This document shows, piece after piece, positions 51,794 through 60,106 of a stretch of 64,000 nt of DNA. Positions within the stretch are counted from its first letter, which is position 1, and every line of letters begins with the position of its first letter. This DNA comes from Actinacidiphila epipremni (GTDB lineage: Bacteria; Actinomycetota; Actinomycetes; Streptomycetales; Streptomycetaceae), in assembly GCF_012034175.1 (NCBI RefSeq), contig NZ_JAATEJ010000006.1:1-64000 (forward strand), written 5' to 3'. The notes under the pieces are model-generated. The model had not been told where the DNA came from. It ran no database searches and saw only the letters and a list, made by a program, of their open reading frames with translations. A program made the position numbers and the translations under genes.

Positions 51794-53239
51794 TCAGCTC
51801 AGGTCGATGCCCGGGTAGAGCGGGAAGCCCGCCAGCAGGTCGGAGGCGCGCTTGGCGACCTCGTCGGCGACGGCCGCGTCCAGCACGTGGTGCGCCTTGG
51901 ACAGCCCGCCCTTGGGCGCGGCAGCTGCCGTCGTACCGGACAGCACGGTGTGGATGAGGCCCGCGATCTCGTCCATCTCCGGCGCGCCCAGGCCGCGGGT
52001 GGTCAGTGCCGGGGTGCCGATCCGGATGCCGGAGGTGTACCAGGCGCCGTTGGGGTCCTGCGGCACGGAGTTGCGGTTGGTGACGATGCCGGCGTCCAGC
52101 AGCGCCGCCTCCGCCTGCCGGCCCGTCAGGCCGTAACCGGACACGTCGATCAGCACCAGGTGGTTGTCGGTGCCGCCGGTGACCAGCTTCGCCCCGCGGG
52201 TCAGCAGCCCCTCGGCCAGCGCCCGCGCGTTGTCGACGATCGCGTGCGCGTAACGGCCGAACTCCGGCCGCGACGCCTCGGCGAGCGCGACCGCCTTGGC
52301 CGCCATGACGTGCGGCAGCGGGCCGCCCAGCACCATCGGGCAGCCCCGGTCGACATGCTCGGCGAGCGAGTCGTCGCACAGCACCATGCCGCCGCGCGGG
52401 CCGCGCAGCGACTTGTGCGTCGTGGTGGTGACGATGTTGGCGTGCGGCACCGGGTCGAAGTCGCCGGTCAGCACCTTGCCGGCGACCAGGCCCGCGAAGT
52501 GCGCCATGTCGACCATCAGCGTCGCGCCGACCTCGTCGGCGATCTCGCGCATGATGCGGAAGTTGACCAGCCGCGGGTAGGCCGAGTAGCCGGCCACGAT
52601 GATCAGCGGGCGGAACTCGCGGGCGGTCTCCCGCAGCGCGTCGTAGTCCAGCAGGCCGGTGGTCGGGTCGGTGCCGTAGCTGCGCTGGTCGAACATCTTG
52701 CCGGAGATGTTCGGCCGGAAGCCGTGCGTGAGGTGGCCGCCCGCGTCCAGCGACATGCCGAGCATCCGCTGGTTGCCGAACTCGGCCCGCAGCTGCGCCC
52801 AGTCCTGCTCCGACAGGTCGTTGACCTGCCGCACCCCGGCCCGGGCCAGCCCCGGGGTCTCCACCTTCTGCGAGAGCACCGCCCAGAAGGCCACCAGGTT
52901 CGCGTCGATGCCCGAGTGCGGCTGTACGTACGCGTGCGCGGCGCCGAAGACGTTGCGGGCGTGCTCGGCGGCCAGCGCCTCGACGGTGTCGACATTGCGG
53001 CAGCCGGCGTAGAAGCGGCGGCCGATCGTGCCCTCGGCGTACTTGTCGCTGAACCAGTTGCCCATCGCCAGCAGCACCGCCGGCGAGGCGTAGTTCTCAC
53101 TCGCGATGAGCTTGAGCATCTCGCGCTGGTCGGCCAGCTCCGCGCCGATCGCGTCGGCGACCCGCGGCTCCACGCCCCGGATCACCTCCAGGGCGCTGCG
53201 GAAGGCGATCGACTGCGTGCTGTACGGCTGCTCGGCCAT
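51794..53239 (-). CDS. glyA: serine hydroxymethyltransferase GlyA (long form)
   Basis: This 481-residue PLP enzyme interconverts serine and glycine with tetrahydrofolate, feeding one-carbon metabolism. The PLP lysine is Lys276 in [26 protein letters not shown] and [14 protein letters not shown] are further signatures. It is about 60 residues longer than E. coli GlyA because of an insert around 130-165; such long forms occur in some actinobacteria. The ATG at 53239 has GGAGG six bases upstream. The leader contains a ZTP riboswitch, so expression should rise when ZTP signals folate shortage. Confidence 0.96.
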   Translation of the reverse strand: MAEQPYSTQSIAFRSALEVIRGVEPRVADAIGAELADQREMLKLIASENYASPAVLLAMGNWFSDKYAEGTIGRRFYAGCRNVDTVEALAAEHARNVFGAAHAYVQPHSGIDANLVAFWAVLSQKVETPGLARAGVRQVNDLSEQDWAQLRAEFGNQRMLGMSLDAGGHLTHGFRPNISGKMFDQRSYGTDPTTGLLDYDALRETAREFRPLIIVAGYSAYPRLVNFRIMREIADEVGATLMVDMAHFAGLVAGKVLTGDFDPVPHANIVTTTTHKSLRGPRGGMVLCDDSLAEHVDRGCPMVLGGPLPHVMAAKAVALAEASRPEFGRYAHAIVDNARALAEGLLTRGAKLVTGGTDNHLVLIDVSGYGLTGRQAEAALLDAGIVTNRNSVPQDPNGAWYTSGIRIGTPALTTRGLGAPEMDEIAGLIHTVLSGTTAAAAPKGGLSKAHHVLDAAVADEVAKRASDLLAGFPLYPGIDLS

Positions 53240-53263
53240 GCCGGTCCTCCGGTTCGTCATCGG

Positions 53264-53352
53264 GACGGCCCAGGCGCACGGCTCTCTTCGCGTCATCTCG
53301 CGGCGAGCCGCTCCCCGATGGTTGACCCCATCCCAGCGCGCCAGTCACGGCT
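53264..53352 (-). promoter_or_regulatory. ZTP (pfl) riboswitch upstream of glyA
   Basis: Read on the minus strand the leader contains, in order, CCGTGACTGGCGC, TGGGATGGGG, AACCATCGGGGAGCGG and GCCGTGCGCCTGGGC. These are the conserved blocks of the pfl/ZTP aptamer, with the GGCGC/GCGCC pairing. A -10-like TAGGCT (53360-53365) would start transcription just before it. It ends about 25 bases before the glyA start. pfl motifs commonly precede glyA, folD and purH in actinobacteria. Confidence 0.88.
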
Positions 53353-53439
53353 CACGCGGAGCCTATCAATCCCGGCGGTGGTGTTTTCATGGGTCGGGCC
53401 CGCGCGCGGCGCGCGGCACCCCGAGCGACGAGGAGCGGC

Positions 53440-54477
53440 ATGAGCCAGGCAGCGCAGCAGGCGCCGGTACGGGCGCGCATCCACCCGGGCGGCACGGGCG
53501 TCATCGAGCTGACGCGCCCCGCGGCGCTCAACGCGCTGGACCTGGCCATGGTCCGCCTCATGACCGACGCCCTCACCCGCTGGCGCGACGACCCGGCCGT
53601 ACGCTCCGTCCTGGTCGTCAGCGCCTCGCCCAGGGCCTTCTGCGCCGGCGGTGACATCGTGGCCGTCCGCGCGGCGGGCACGGCCGGCGACGACGCGGCG
53701 GTGCGGACGTACTTCACGGCCGAGTACGGCCTGGACGCGCTGATCGCCCGCTACCCCAAGCCGTACACCGCCCTGATCGACGGCTTCGCCATGGGCGGCG
53801 GCCTCGGCATCTCGGTGCACGGCTCGGCGCGGGTCGTCACCGAGCGCGCGGTGCTGGCCATGCCGGAGACCGCCATCGGCTTCTTCCCCGACATCGGCGC
53901 GAGCCACTTCCTGCCCCGGCTGCCGGGCGGCTACGGCTGGTACCTCGGGCTGACCGGCGCGCGGACCGCGGGCGCCGACGCGGTGGCGTGCGGGCTGGCC
54001 ACCCACCACCTCCCGTCGGCCGACCTGCCGGCGCTGCGGGACGCGCTGACCGCGCAGGGCGGCGAGCCGGACGCGGTGCTGCGGCGCTTCGCCCGGCCCG
54101 TACCGGCGCGGCCGGCGCACGCGGCGGCGGTGGAGCGCTGCTTCACGCCGGGGGAGCCGGGCGCGGGCGCGGACCCGGTACGGGACGTGGCCGCCGTACG
54201 GGCCCGGCTCGCGGCCGAGTCCGGTGAACCGCGGTGGGCGGAGGAGACCCTGGCGCTGCTGGACGCGGCCTCGCCGGCGAGCCTGGTGGCGACCGCCGCG
54301 CTGCTGCGGGCCGGCGCGGACGCCGCGCTGGAGGAGTGCCTGGCCCGCGAGCTGGAGCTGGCGTGCCGTACCGCCCGCACGGCCGACTTCCACGAGGGCG
54401 TGCGGGCGGCGCTGGTGGACAAGGACCGCAGGCCCGTGTGGTCGACCCCGGCGGAGTCCGTACTGTCCAATATGTGA
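53440..54477 (+). CDS. 3-hydroxyisobutyryl-CoA hydrolase-like enoyl-CoA hydratase family protein
   Basis: This 345-residue crotonase-fold protein has LTRPAALNALDLAMV, the oxyanion loops FCAGGDIVAV and GFAMGGGLGISVHG, and the late DFHEGVRAALVDKDRRPVW. The last of these is typical of 3-hydroxyisobutyryl-CoA hydrolases rather than short enoyl-CoA hydratases. It would act in valine breakdown. AGGAG lies five bases before the ATG at 53440. It is divergent from glyA. I see no other valine pathway genes nearby. Confidence 0.88.
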   Translation: MSQAAQQAPVRARIHPGGTGVIELTRPAALNALDLAMVRLMTDALTRWRDDPAVRSVLVVSASPRAFCAGGDIVAVRAAGTAGDDAAVRTYFTAEYGLDALIARYPKPYTALIDGFAMGGGLGISVHGSARVVTERAVLAMPETAIGFFPDIGASHFLPRLPGGYGWYLGLTGARTAGADAVACGLATHHLPSADLPALRDALTAQGGEPDAVLRRFARPVPARPAHAAAVERCFTPGEPGAGADPVRDVAAVRARLAAESGEPRWAEETLALLDAASPASLVATAALLRAGADAALEECLARELELACRTARTADFHEGVRAALVDKDRRPVWSTPAESVLSNM

Positions 54478-54569
54478 GATTGTGGTTTCAGGATGCGGAC
54501 CGGCGCGCGTAGCGTTGCCGTCGGACCCGCCGAGTCACGGCGGGACATGACGGACGGGAGCCCCGCGCC

Positions 54570-55310
54570 ATGCCTCGGGAATGGGATGCCAAGACCTACG
54601 ACTCGCTGCCGCTGCCGCACCTGAACTGGGGCCGCCGCACACTGGCCCGGCTGCCGCTCAAGGGCGACGAGCGGGTCCTCGACGCGGGCTGCGGCACCGG
54701 GCGGGACACCGAGGGCCTGCTCGACCTGCTGCCGGACGGCCGGGTGGTCGCCGTGGACGGGTCGGCGCGGATGCTGGAGCAGCTGCGCGCGCGGCTGGCC
54801 GGCCGGCTGGACCGGGTCGAGGTCGTGCATGCCGACCTGACCGAGCCGCTGCCCTTCGAGGGCGAGGTCGACGCGGTCTTCAGCGTCGCCGCCTTCCACT
54901 GGATCGACGACCACGCCGCGCTCTTCGCCGCGCTCGCCGAGCGGATGCGCCCGGGCGCCCGGCTGGTCACCGAGTGCGGCGGCCGGGGCAACATCGCCAC
55001 GGTCAACGCGGCCGTCGCCGAGGTCCGCGGCGAGGCGCCCGGCACCTGGGAGTTCGCCGGCACCGAGGACACCCGCGCCCGGCTGGCCGCCGCCGGCTTC
55101 ACCGACATCGAGGTGCGACTGCGGCCGGACCCCGCCCGGTTCGAGCCCGGCGAGCAGCTGGAGGCGTTCTTGGCCACCGTCATCCTGGGCGCCCACCTCG
55201 ACACCATGCCCGAGGCCGACCGCGAGCCGTTCGTCACCGCGGTGGCCGGCCGGCTCGCCGAACCGGTCGTGGACTACACCCGGTTGGAGATCTCCGCGGT
55301 CCGCGCTTAG
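54570..55310 (+). CDS. class I SAM-dependent methyltransferase (Tam-like)
   Basis: This 246-residue methyltransferase has motif I VLDAGCGTGRDTEGLLD (36-52), acidic motif II (VVAVDGSARMLEQL) and FSVAAFHWIDDHAALF (about 104-119), as in trans-aconitate methyltransferase-like enzymes. The C-terminal part ends in a Thr/Arg/Leu-rich strand. The substrate is unknown. GGGAG precedes the ATG by about 12 bases. It lies alone between the HIBCH-like gene and a LacI gene in the same direction. Confidence 0.87.
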   Translation: MPREWDAKTYDSLPLPHLNWGRRTLARLPLKGDERVLDAGCGTGRDTEGLLDLLPDGRVVAVDGSARMLEQLRARLAGRLDRVEVVHADLTEPLPFEGEVDAVFSVAAFHWIDDHAALFAALAERMRPGARLVTECGGRGNIATVNAAVAEVRGEAPGTWEFAGTEDTRARLAAAGFTDIEVRLRPDPARFEPGEQLEAFLATVILGAHLDTMPEADREPFVTAVAGRLAEPVVDYTRLEISAVRA

Positions 55311-55462
55311 CAGCGCGCCCGCGTTGTTAAGGTATGCGGGCCGATCACCCGATCGGTGAAGCACCGACCGACCGATCGACCGACAGCCAGCCGAGCCGAC
55401 CCGTCACGCCGACCAGCCCGTCACCCGCCCCGCGGCGGGCCGTCCCGCCGTATCGAGGCGCC

Positions 55463-56488
55463 ATGAGCCCCAAGAAGCGTCCCACCATCGCCGACATCGC
55501 CGAGGCCGCCGGCGTGTCCAAGGGTGCCGTCTCCTACGCGCTCAACGGCAAGGCGGGGGTCTCGGAGCAGACCAGGAGCCGGATCCTGGAGATCGCCGCC
55601 CGCATGGGCTGGCACCCCAGCAGCGCCGCCCGCGCGCTGTCCGACGGGCGCAGCGGCGCGATCGGCCTGGTCGTGGACCGCCCGGCGTGGGTGCTGGGCA
55701 TCGAGCCGTTCTTCATGCAGCTGATCTCCGGCGTGGAGGCCGGTCTCGCGGCCACCGGCACCGCGCTGCTGCTCCAGGTCACCGAGGACGCCCGTGCCGA
55801 GGAGGCGGCCTACCGCCGCTGGTGGGGCGAGCGCCGGGTCGACGGCGTGCTGCTGGTGGACCTGCGCGAGCAGGACCCGCGCCTGGGCCTGGTCGCCGAG
55901 CTCGGCCTGCCGGCGGTGGTGATCGGCCACGCCTCGGAGACCTCGGGCGTGCCGTCGGTGTGGATCAACGACGCCGCCGCCGTGCGCGAGACGCTGGCGT
56001 ACCTGGCCGCGATGGGCCACCGCAGGATCGCCCGGGTCGCCGGCCCCGCCGACTTCGTGCACACCCGCGAGCGCAGCGAGGCGTTCGAGGCCGCCGCGGC
56101 CGAGCTCGGCCTCGAAGGCGTGCCGTGCCTCTACACCGACTACTCCGGCGAGGAGGGCGCGCGGGCCACCCGGCGGCTGCTGTCCGGCTCGCTGCGGCCG
56201 ACCGCGATCGTCTACGACAACGACGTCATGGCGGTCGCCGCGCTCAGCGTCACCCAGGAGATGGGCGTCCACGTCCCCCGCGAGCTGTCGCTCGTCGCCT
56301 GGGACGACAGCGAGCTGTGCCGCCTGGTGCACCCCGCGCTGACCGCGGTCAGCCGCCGGGTGACCGAGTACGGCGAGCGGGCCGCCGCCGCCCTGCTCTC
56401 GCTCATCGACGAGGGGCCGGTCCCCGACATCCTGCTCCCGTCGCCGGCCCTGGTCCCGCGCGGCAGCACCGCGCCCTGCGGGGCGTAG
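55463..56488 (+). CDS. second LacI-family regulator, upstream of GH30
   Basis: This 341-residue LacI repressor has its HTH at residues 5-30 (RPTIADIAEAAGVSKGAVSYALNG) and hinge near WHPSSAARALSDGRSGAIGL. The sugar-binding fold spans about 60-335. The recognition helix (KGAVSYALN) differs from that of the regulator at 22761-23813 (RATVSRVVN), so it should read a different operator. GAGG precedes the ATG. It lies 212 bases before the GH30 gene and in the same direction. Control of the shared GH30/GH16 operator is possible, though the ROK regulator is an alternative. Confidence 0.92.
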   Translation: MSPKKRPTIADIAEAAGVSKGAVSYALNGKAGVSEQTRSRILEIAARMGWHPSSAARALSDGRSGAIGLVVDRPAWVLGIEPFFMQLISGVEAGLAATGTALLLQVTEDARAEEAAYRRWWGERRVDGVLLVDLREQDPRLGLVAELGLPAVVIGHASETSGVPSVWINDAAAVRETLAYLAAMGHRRIARVAGPADFVHTRERSEAFEAAAAELGLEGVPCLYTDYSGEEGARATRRLLSGSLRPTAIVYDNDVMAVAALSVTQEMGVHVPRELSLVAWDDSELCRLVHPALTAVSRRVTEYGERAAAALLSLIDEGPVPDILLPSPALVPRGSTAPCGA

Positions 56489-56560
56489 CGGCGCCGGGCC
56501 GCTCCCTCCGACCCCCGCTTGTTACAGGGTGTTTCATGCCCACGGCCGCCGCGCCATCCC

Positions 56561-56629
56561 TTGACGGGCCAGAGACCGGCTAGTTAAATCACGTCGCGAT
56601 ATAAGTCGTGAAACAAGGGGTGAAACAAG
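56561..56629 (+). promoter_or_regulatory. GH30 promoter with 23-bp inverted-repeat operator
   Basis: TTGACG (56561-56566), 17-bp spacer, TTAAAT (56584-56589). An inverted repeat TCACG-N13-CGTGA (56589-56611) starts at the last base of the -10. GTGAAACAAG is repeated at 56608 and 56620. The identical arrangement precedes the second GH16 gene. Confidence 0.75.
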
Positions 56630-56700
56630 CGTACGGACCCCCTCGCCGTGCGGTTGCCCCTGTCAGGCCCATGCCATCGTGCCGAGAAAGGCAACGAATC

Positions 56701-58623
56701 ATGAGCGCAACCACCCGGCCCCACACGGGCAGATCCTCCACCGCCCGACGACTGCGACGTGTCGTCGTCGGCATCCTGAGCGCCGCCGCGGCGGCGATCG
56801 TCCCGGTGCTCGCGGTCCCGGTGACCGCGCACGCCGCGGGCGAGAGCGTCCAGGTCTACCTCACCACCACCAACGACTCCGGCGGGCGCAACGTCGTCAA
56901 GGGCCTGGAGCAGCAGGCCCCGCTGGCCTTCGGCGCCGGCACCGGCGGCTCCGGGCAGAACGTCACGGTGGACGAGGGCACCACCTACCAGAAGTTCACC
57001 GGCGGCGGCGCGTCCTTCACCGACACCGCCGCCTGGCTGATGAACAGCAGCGGCGCCCTGTCGGCGTCGACCCGCAACACCGTCATGCAGAAGCTCTTCG
57101 ACCCGGTCAACGGGATCGGCCTGGGCTTCCTGCGCAACCCCATGGGCGCCTCCGACCTGGCCCGCAACAGCTACACCTACGACGACATGCCGGCCGGCCA
57201 GACCGACCCGACACTCGCCCACTTCTCCATCGCCCACGACCTCGCCGACGTCGTGCCGCTCACCAAGCAGGCGCGGCAGCTCAACCCGAACGTCAAGGTC
57301 ATGGGCACCCCGTGGACGCCGCCGCCGTGGATGAAGGACAACGACGCCTACAGCCAGGGCTGGCTCCAGTCGCAGTACTACGCCGCCTACGCGCAGTACT
57401 TCGTGAAGTACCTGCAGGCGTACCAGGCGCAGGGCGTCCCGGTCGACTACGTCACCGTCCAGAACGAGCCCACCTGCTGCTCCGGCTACCCGTCGGCGCA
57501 GTGGAACGGCTCGGGCCTGGCGTACTTCACCAAGACCAACCTGCTGCCCGCGCTGCACGCCGCGGGCCTGTCGACCAAGGTCCTGGCGCTGGACTGGAAC
57601 TGGGACACCTACGACAGCTACGCCGCGCCCACCGTCACCGACGCCTCGATCCGGACCGACCCCAACTTCGGCGGCATCGCCTGGCACGGCTACGGCGGCA
57701 ACGTCTCGGAGCAGACCACCGTCCACAACCAGTACCCCGACCTGCCGGCCTTCGACACCGAGCACTCCGGCGGCACCTGGATCGGCAACCAGCAGAAGGA
57801 GGACATGGAGAACCTGATCGACTACACCCGCAACTGGGGCCAGAGCTGGGTCAAGTGGAGCCTGGCGGTCGATCAGAACATGGGCCCGCACAACGGCGGC
57901 TGCGGCACCTGCACCGGCCTGATCACCGTGCACAACGGTGACAGCCGCAGCGGGCAGGTGGACTACACGATCGAGTACTACACGATGGGCCAGCTCACGA
58001 AGTTCGTGAAGCCCGGCGCCACCCGTATCGCCTCCACCGACAACTCCACGATCCGCAACGTCGCCTGGCGCAACCCCGACGGCTCCAAGGCGCTCATCGC
58101 CTACAACGAGTCGTCGTCCGCGCAGACGCTACGGGTCAACTGGGGCAACGAGAACTTCTCCTACTCACTGCCCGGCGGCGCCTCGGCCACCTTCACCTGG
58201 TCCGGCACGCCCGGCACCGGCGGCGGCACCGGGACCGGCCACACCGGCACGATCACCGGCTACGGCGGCAAGTGCGTCGACGTCGCCGGCGCCAGCAGCG
58301 CCAACGGCGCCGCGGTGCAGCTCTACGACTGCAACGGCACGGCCGCGCAGTCCTGGACCGCCTCCGGCAACACGCTGCAGGCGCTCGGCAAGTGCATGGA
58401 CGTGAGCGCCGCCGGCACCGCCAACGGCACCAAGGTCCAGCTCTACGACTGCAACGGCACCGGCTCCCAGGTGTGGAACCGCGGGTCCGGCAACACGCTG
58501 GTCAACCCGCAGTCCGGCAGATGCCTGGACGCCACCGGGCCGAGTTCGGCCAACGGCACCCGGCTGCAGATCTGGGACTGCACCGGAGCGGCCAACCAGC
58601 AGTGGAACGCGCCCGCACCCTGA
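56701..58623 (+). CDS. secreted GH30 glycosidase with ricin-type lectin domain
   Basis: This 640-residue secreted enzyme has a signal peptide (1-46). The GH30 catalytic barrel and its beta side domain follow (about 75-500): KFTGGGASFTDTAAWLM at the start, acid/base Glu256 in VQNEPTCC and nucleophile Glu354 in FDTEHSGGTW. After a Gly/Thr linker, a ricin B/CBM13 domain covers about 518-640 with three repeats (CVDVAGASSANGAAVQLYDC, CMDVSAAGTANGTKVQLYDC, CLDATGPSSANGTRLQIWDC). GH30 members cut beta-1,6-glucan, glucosylceramide or xylan; a fungal beta-1,6-glucanase role fits the neighbourhood. GAAAGG lies nine bases before the ATG. Confidence 0.94.
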   Translation: MSATTRPHTGRSSTARRLRRVVVGILSAAAAAIVPVLAVPVTAHAAGESVQVYLTTTNDSGGRNVVKGLEQQAPLAFGAGTGGSGQNVTVDEGTTYQKFTGGGASFTDTAAWLMNSSGALSASTRNTVMQKLFDPVNGIGLGFLRNPMGASDLARNSYTYDDMPAGQTDPTLAHFSIAHDLADVVPLTKQARQLNPNVKVMGTPWTPPPWMKDNDAYSQGWLQSQYYAAYAQYFVKYLQAYQAQGVPVDYVTVQNEPTCCSGYPSAQWNGSGLAYFTKTNLLPALHAAGLSTKVLALDWNWDTYDSYAAPTVTDASIRTDPNFGGIAWHGYGGNVSEQTTVHNQYPDLPAFDTEHSGGTWIGNQQKEDMENLIDYTRNWGQSWVKWSLAVDQNMGPHNGGCGTCTGLITVHNGDSRSGQVDYTIEYYTMGQLTKFVKPGATRIASTDNSTIRNVAWRNPDGSKALIAYNESSSAQTLRVNWGNENFSYSLPGGASATFTWSGTPGTGGGTGTGHTGTITGYGGKCVDVAGASSANGAAVQLYDCNGTAAQSWTASGNTLQALGKCMDVSAAGTANGTKVQLYDCNGTGSQVWNRGSGNTLVNPQSGRCLDATGPSSANGTRLQIWDCTGAANQQWNAPAP

Positions 58624-58641
58624 CGCCGCCCACCCCATGAA

Positions 58642-58735
58642 CGGCCGGCCGCGGCCCTCTCACCGCGGCCGGCCGCGCTGAAGGAAGAGAGACGGACCGC
58701 CGGGTCCGCGCGAGCAGCGCGGGCCCGGCGGTCCG
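58642..58735 (+). terminator. double hairpin terminator after GH30
   Basis: There are two consecutive stems: 13 bp perfect (58642-58654 with 58663-58675), and 19 bp with one G-U pair (58693-58711 with 58717-58735). The next gene begins at 58900; 58736-58899 shows no gene. Confidence 0.85.
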
Positions 58736-58899
58736 CCGTTTTCCGGCCATGGCGCCGGCCGGTGTCGACTGGTGTTTGTCAGACGTTGACCCACCCGGCC
58801 GTGTGCTGGCGGGACGTGGCCACCCGCGCCGCCTAACCTGGTGGAGCGCCCGGTTCCGGTCGTGCCCCGCTGCAGTGCCCCATGCGACGAGGAGTCCGC

Positions 58900-59877
58900 G
58901 TGTCCATCGCCCGCAACGAGGGTGCCGGCTGGCAGCGAACGTCGCTGCGGTCGACGATGATGCTGCTGCCGGTGGCCGCCGTCGCGCTGGTGGTGACCAG
59001 CAAGTGGACGATGATCAACTCCAGTGCCGGGCGGCTCGGCAACGCGGACACCGGATGGCTCGCGGTCGCGTGCCTGGCGGCCTTCCTGACCTGGGTGGCC
59101 TCGGCCACCGCCCAGCAGGGCGCGGTCGTCGAACGGCTGCCGCCCGGTGTGCTGCTGGCCACCCAGTTCGCCGCCTCCGCCGCCAACCACGTGCTGCCCG
59201 CGGGCGTCGGCGGCAACGCGGTCAATCTCCGCTTCCTGATGCGCCGCGGCCTGACCCCGACCCGGGCGCTGGCCGCGCTCGCGGTACGGGCCTGCGCCGC
59301 CGTCGCCGGCCGGATCACGCTGCTGCTGACCGTCCTCGCGCTCTTCCCCGGCGCCCTGCACCTGCACCGGCTGACCGGCGGCGCGCCCCGGCTGCCGGTC
59401 CACCCGCTGCTGATCTGCCTGGTGGCCGCGCTGGTGCTGGCCGCCGCCCTCGTCCTGACGCGCTGCGTGCGGCGGCTGCGGGACCGGGTGCGGGACGTCT
59501 TCGGCTCGGTGGTGCGCGACCTGCGCGTACTGCACCACAACCGGGCCCGTGTCGCGGCGCTGTGGGGCGGCTCGCTGGCCTTCCCCGCGATGCACACCGC
59601 GGTCGTGGTCGCGGTGGTACGGGCGGTGCACGCGCCGGTGCCGGTGAGCGGTGCGGTGGTGGCGTACCTGTTCGCGAGCACCGCCGCCGGGTGGATGCCG
59701 ACGCCGGCCGGCCTCGGCTCGCTGGACGCCGCCCTCGCGCTCGCCCTGATCAGCGCCGGCGCCTCCGGCGTGACGGCGACCTCCGCGGTGCTGGGCTACC
59801 GGCTCGTGACGACCTGGCTGCCGCTGGTGCCCGGCGTGCTCGTGCTGGCGCTGCTGGTGCGGCGCGGCGAGCTGTGA
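58900..59877 (+). CDS. flippase-like membrane protein (LPG synthase TM / YbhN family)
   Basis: This 325-residue membrane protein has about eight hydrophobic segments. Features include VLPAGVGGNAVNLRFLMRRGLTP and STAAGWMPTPAGLGSLDAALALALISAG, the two conserved loops of the lysylphosphatidylglycerol synthase TM (UPF0104/YbhN) family, thought to move lipids or lipid-linked sugars. I chose the GTG at 58900, with GAGGAG six bases upstream; an ATG at 58882 is in frame. It sits between two glycosidase genes, with terminators before it. Confidence 0.85.
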   Translation: MSIARNEGAGWQRTSLRSTMMLLPVAAVALVVTSKWTMINSSAGRLGNADTGWLAVACLAAFLTWVASATAQQGAVVERLPPGVLLATQFAASAANHVLPAGVGGNAVNLRFLMRRGLTPTRALAALAVRACAAVAGRITLLLTVLALFPGALHLHRLTGGAPRLPVHPLLICLVAALVLAAALVLTRCVRRLRDRVRDVFGSVVRDLRVLHHNRARVAALWGGSLAFPAMHTAVVVAVVRAVHAPVPVSGAVVAYLFASTAAGWMPTPAGLGSLDAALALALISAGASGVTATSAVLGYRLVTTWLPLVPGVLVLALLVRRGEL

Positions 59878-59889
59878 GGCCGGCCCGAA

Positions 59890-59905
59890 ATTGGTCCGGA
59901 CCAAT
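59890..59905. promoter_or_regulatory. DasR-like perfect palindrome before the second GH16 gene
   Basis: ATTGGTCCGGACCAAT is a perfect 16-bp palindrome 14 bases upstream of the -35. It matches the dre-type core TGGTC-GACCA used by DasR and related GntR/HutC regulators of chitin and GlcNAc genes in Streptomyces, with a CCGG-centred core. Confidence 0.62.
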
Positions 59906-59919
59906 GTGTGCCAGAAGTC

Positions 59920-59970
59920 TTGACGGCCCTTCGCCGCGCCATTTAAATCACGTCCTGAACTAAGACGTGA
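59920..59970 (+). promoter_or_regulatory. second GH16 promoter with 23-bp inverted-repeat operator
   Basis: TTGACG (59920-59925), 17-bp spacer, TTAAAT (59943-59948). TCACG-N13-CGTGA (59948-59970) starts at the last base of the -10. Spacing and key bases (TCACGTC, TAAG, CGTGA) are identical to the GH30 promoter. Confidence 0.75.
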
Positions 59971-60106
59971 GCGAAGCGCCCCCGGGTGGTGGACGCCGTC
60001 CGTTTCGTGCTGCTCACTCGTCTGTCAGGGGCATGGCGCCGGAAACGTATCCGTGGCGCGTGCCCCCGGCGTTCCGTGTCCCGCCGCCCCTACCGAGGAG
60101 TCCGGC

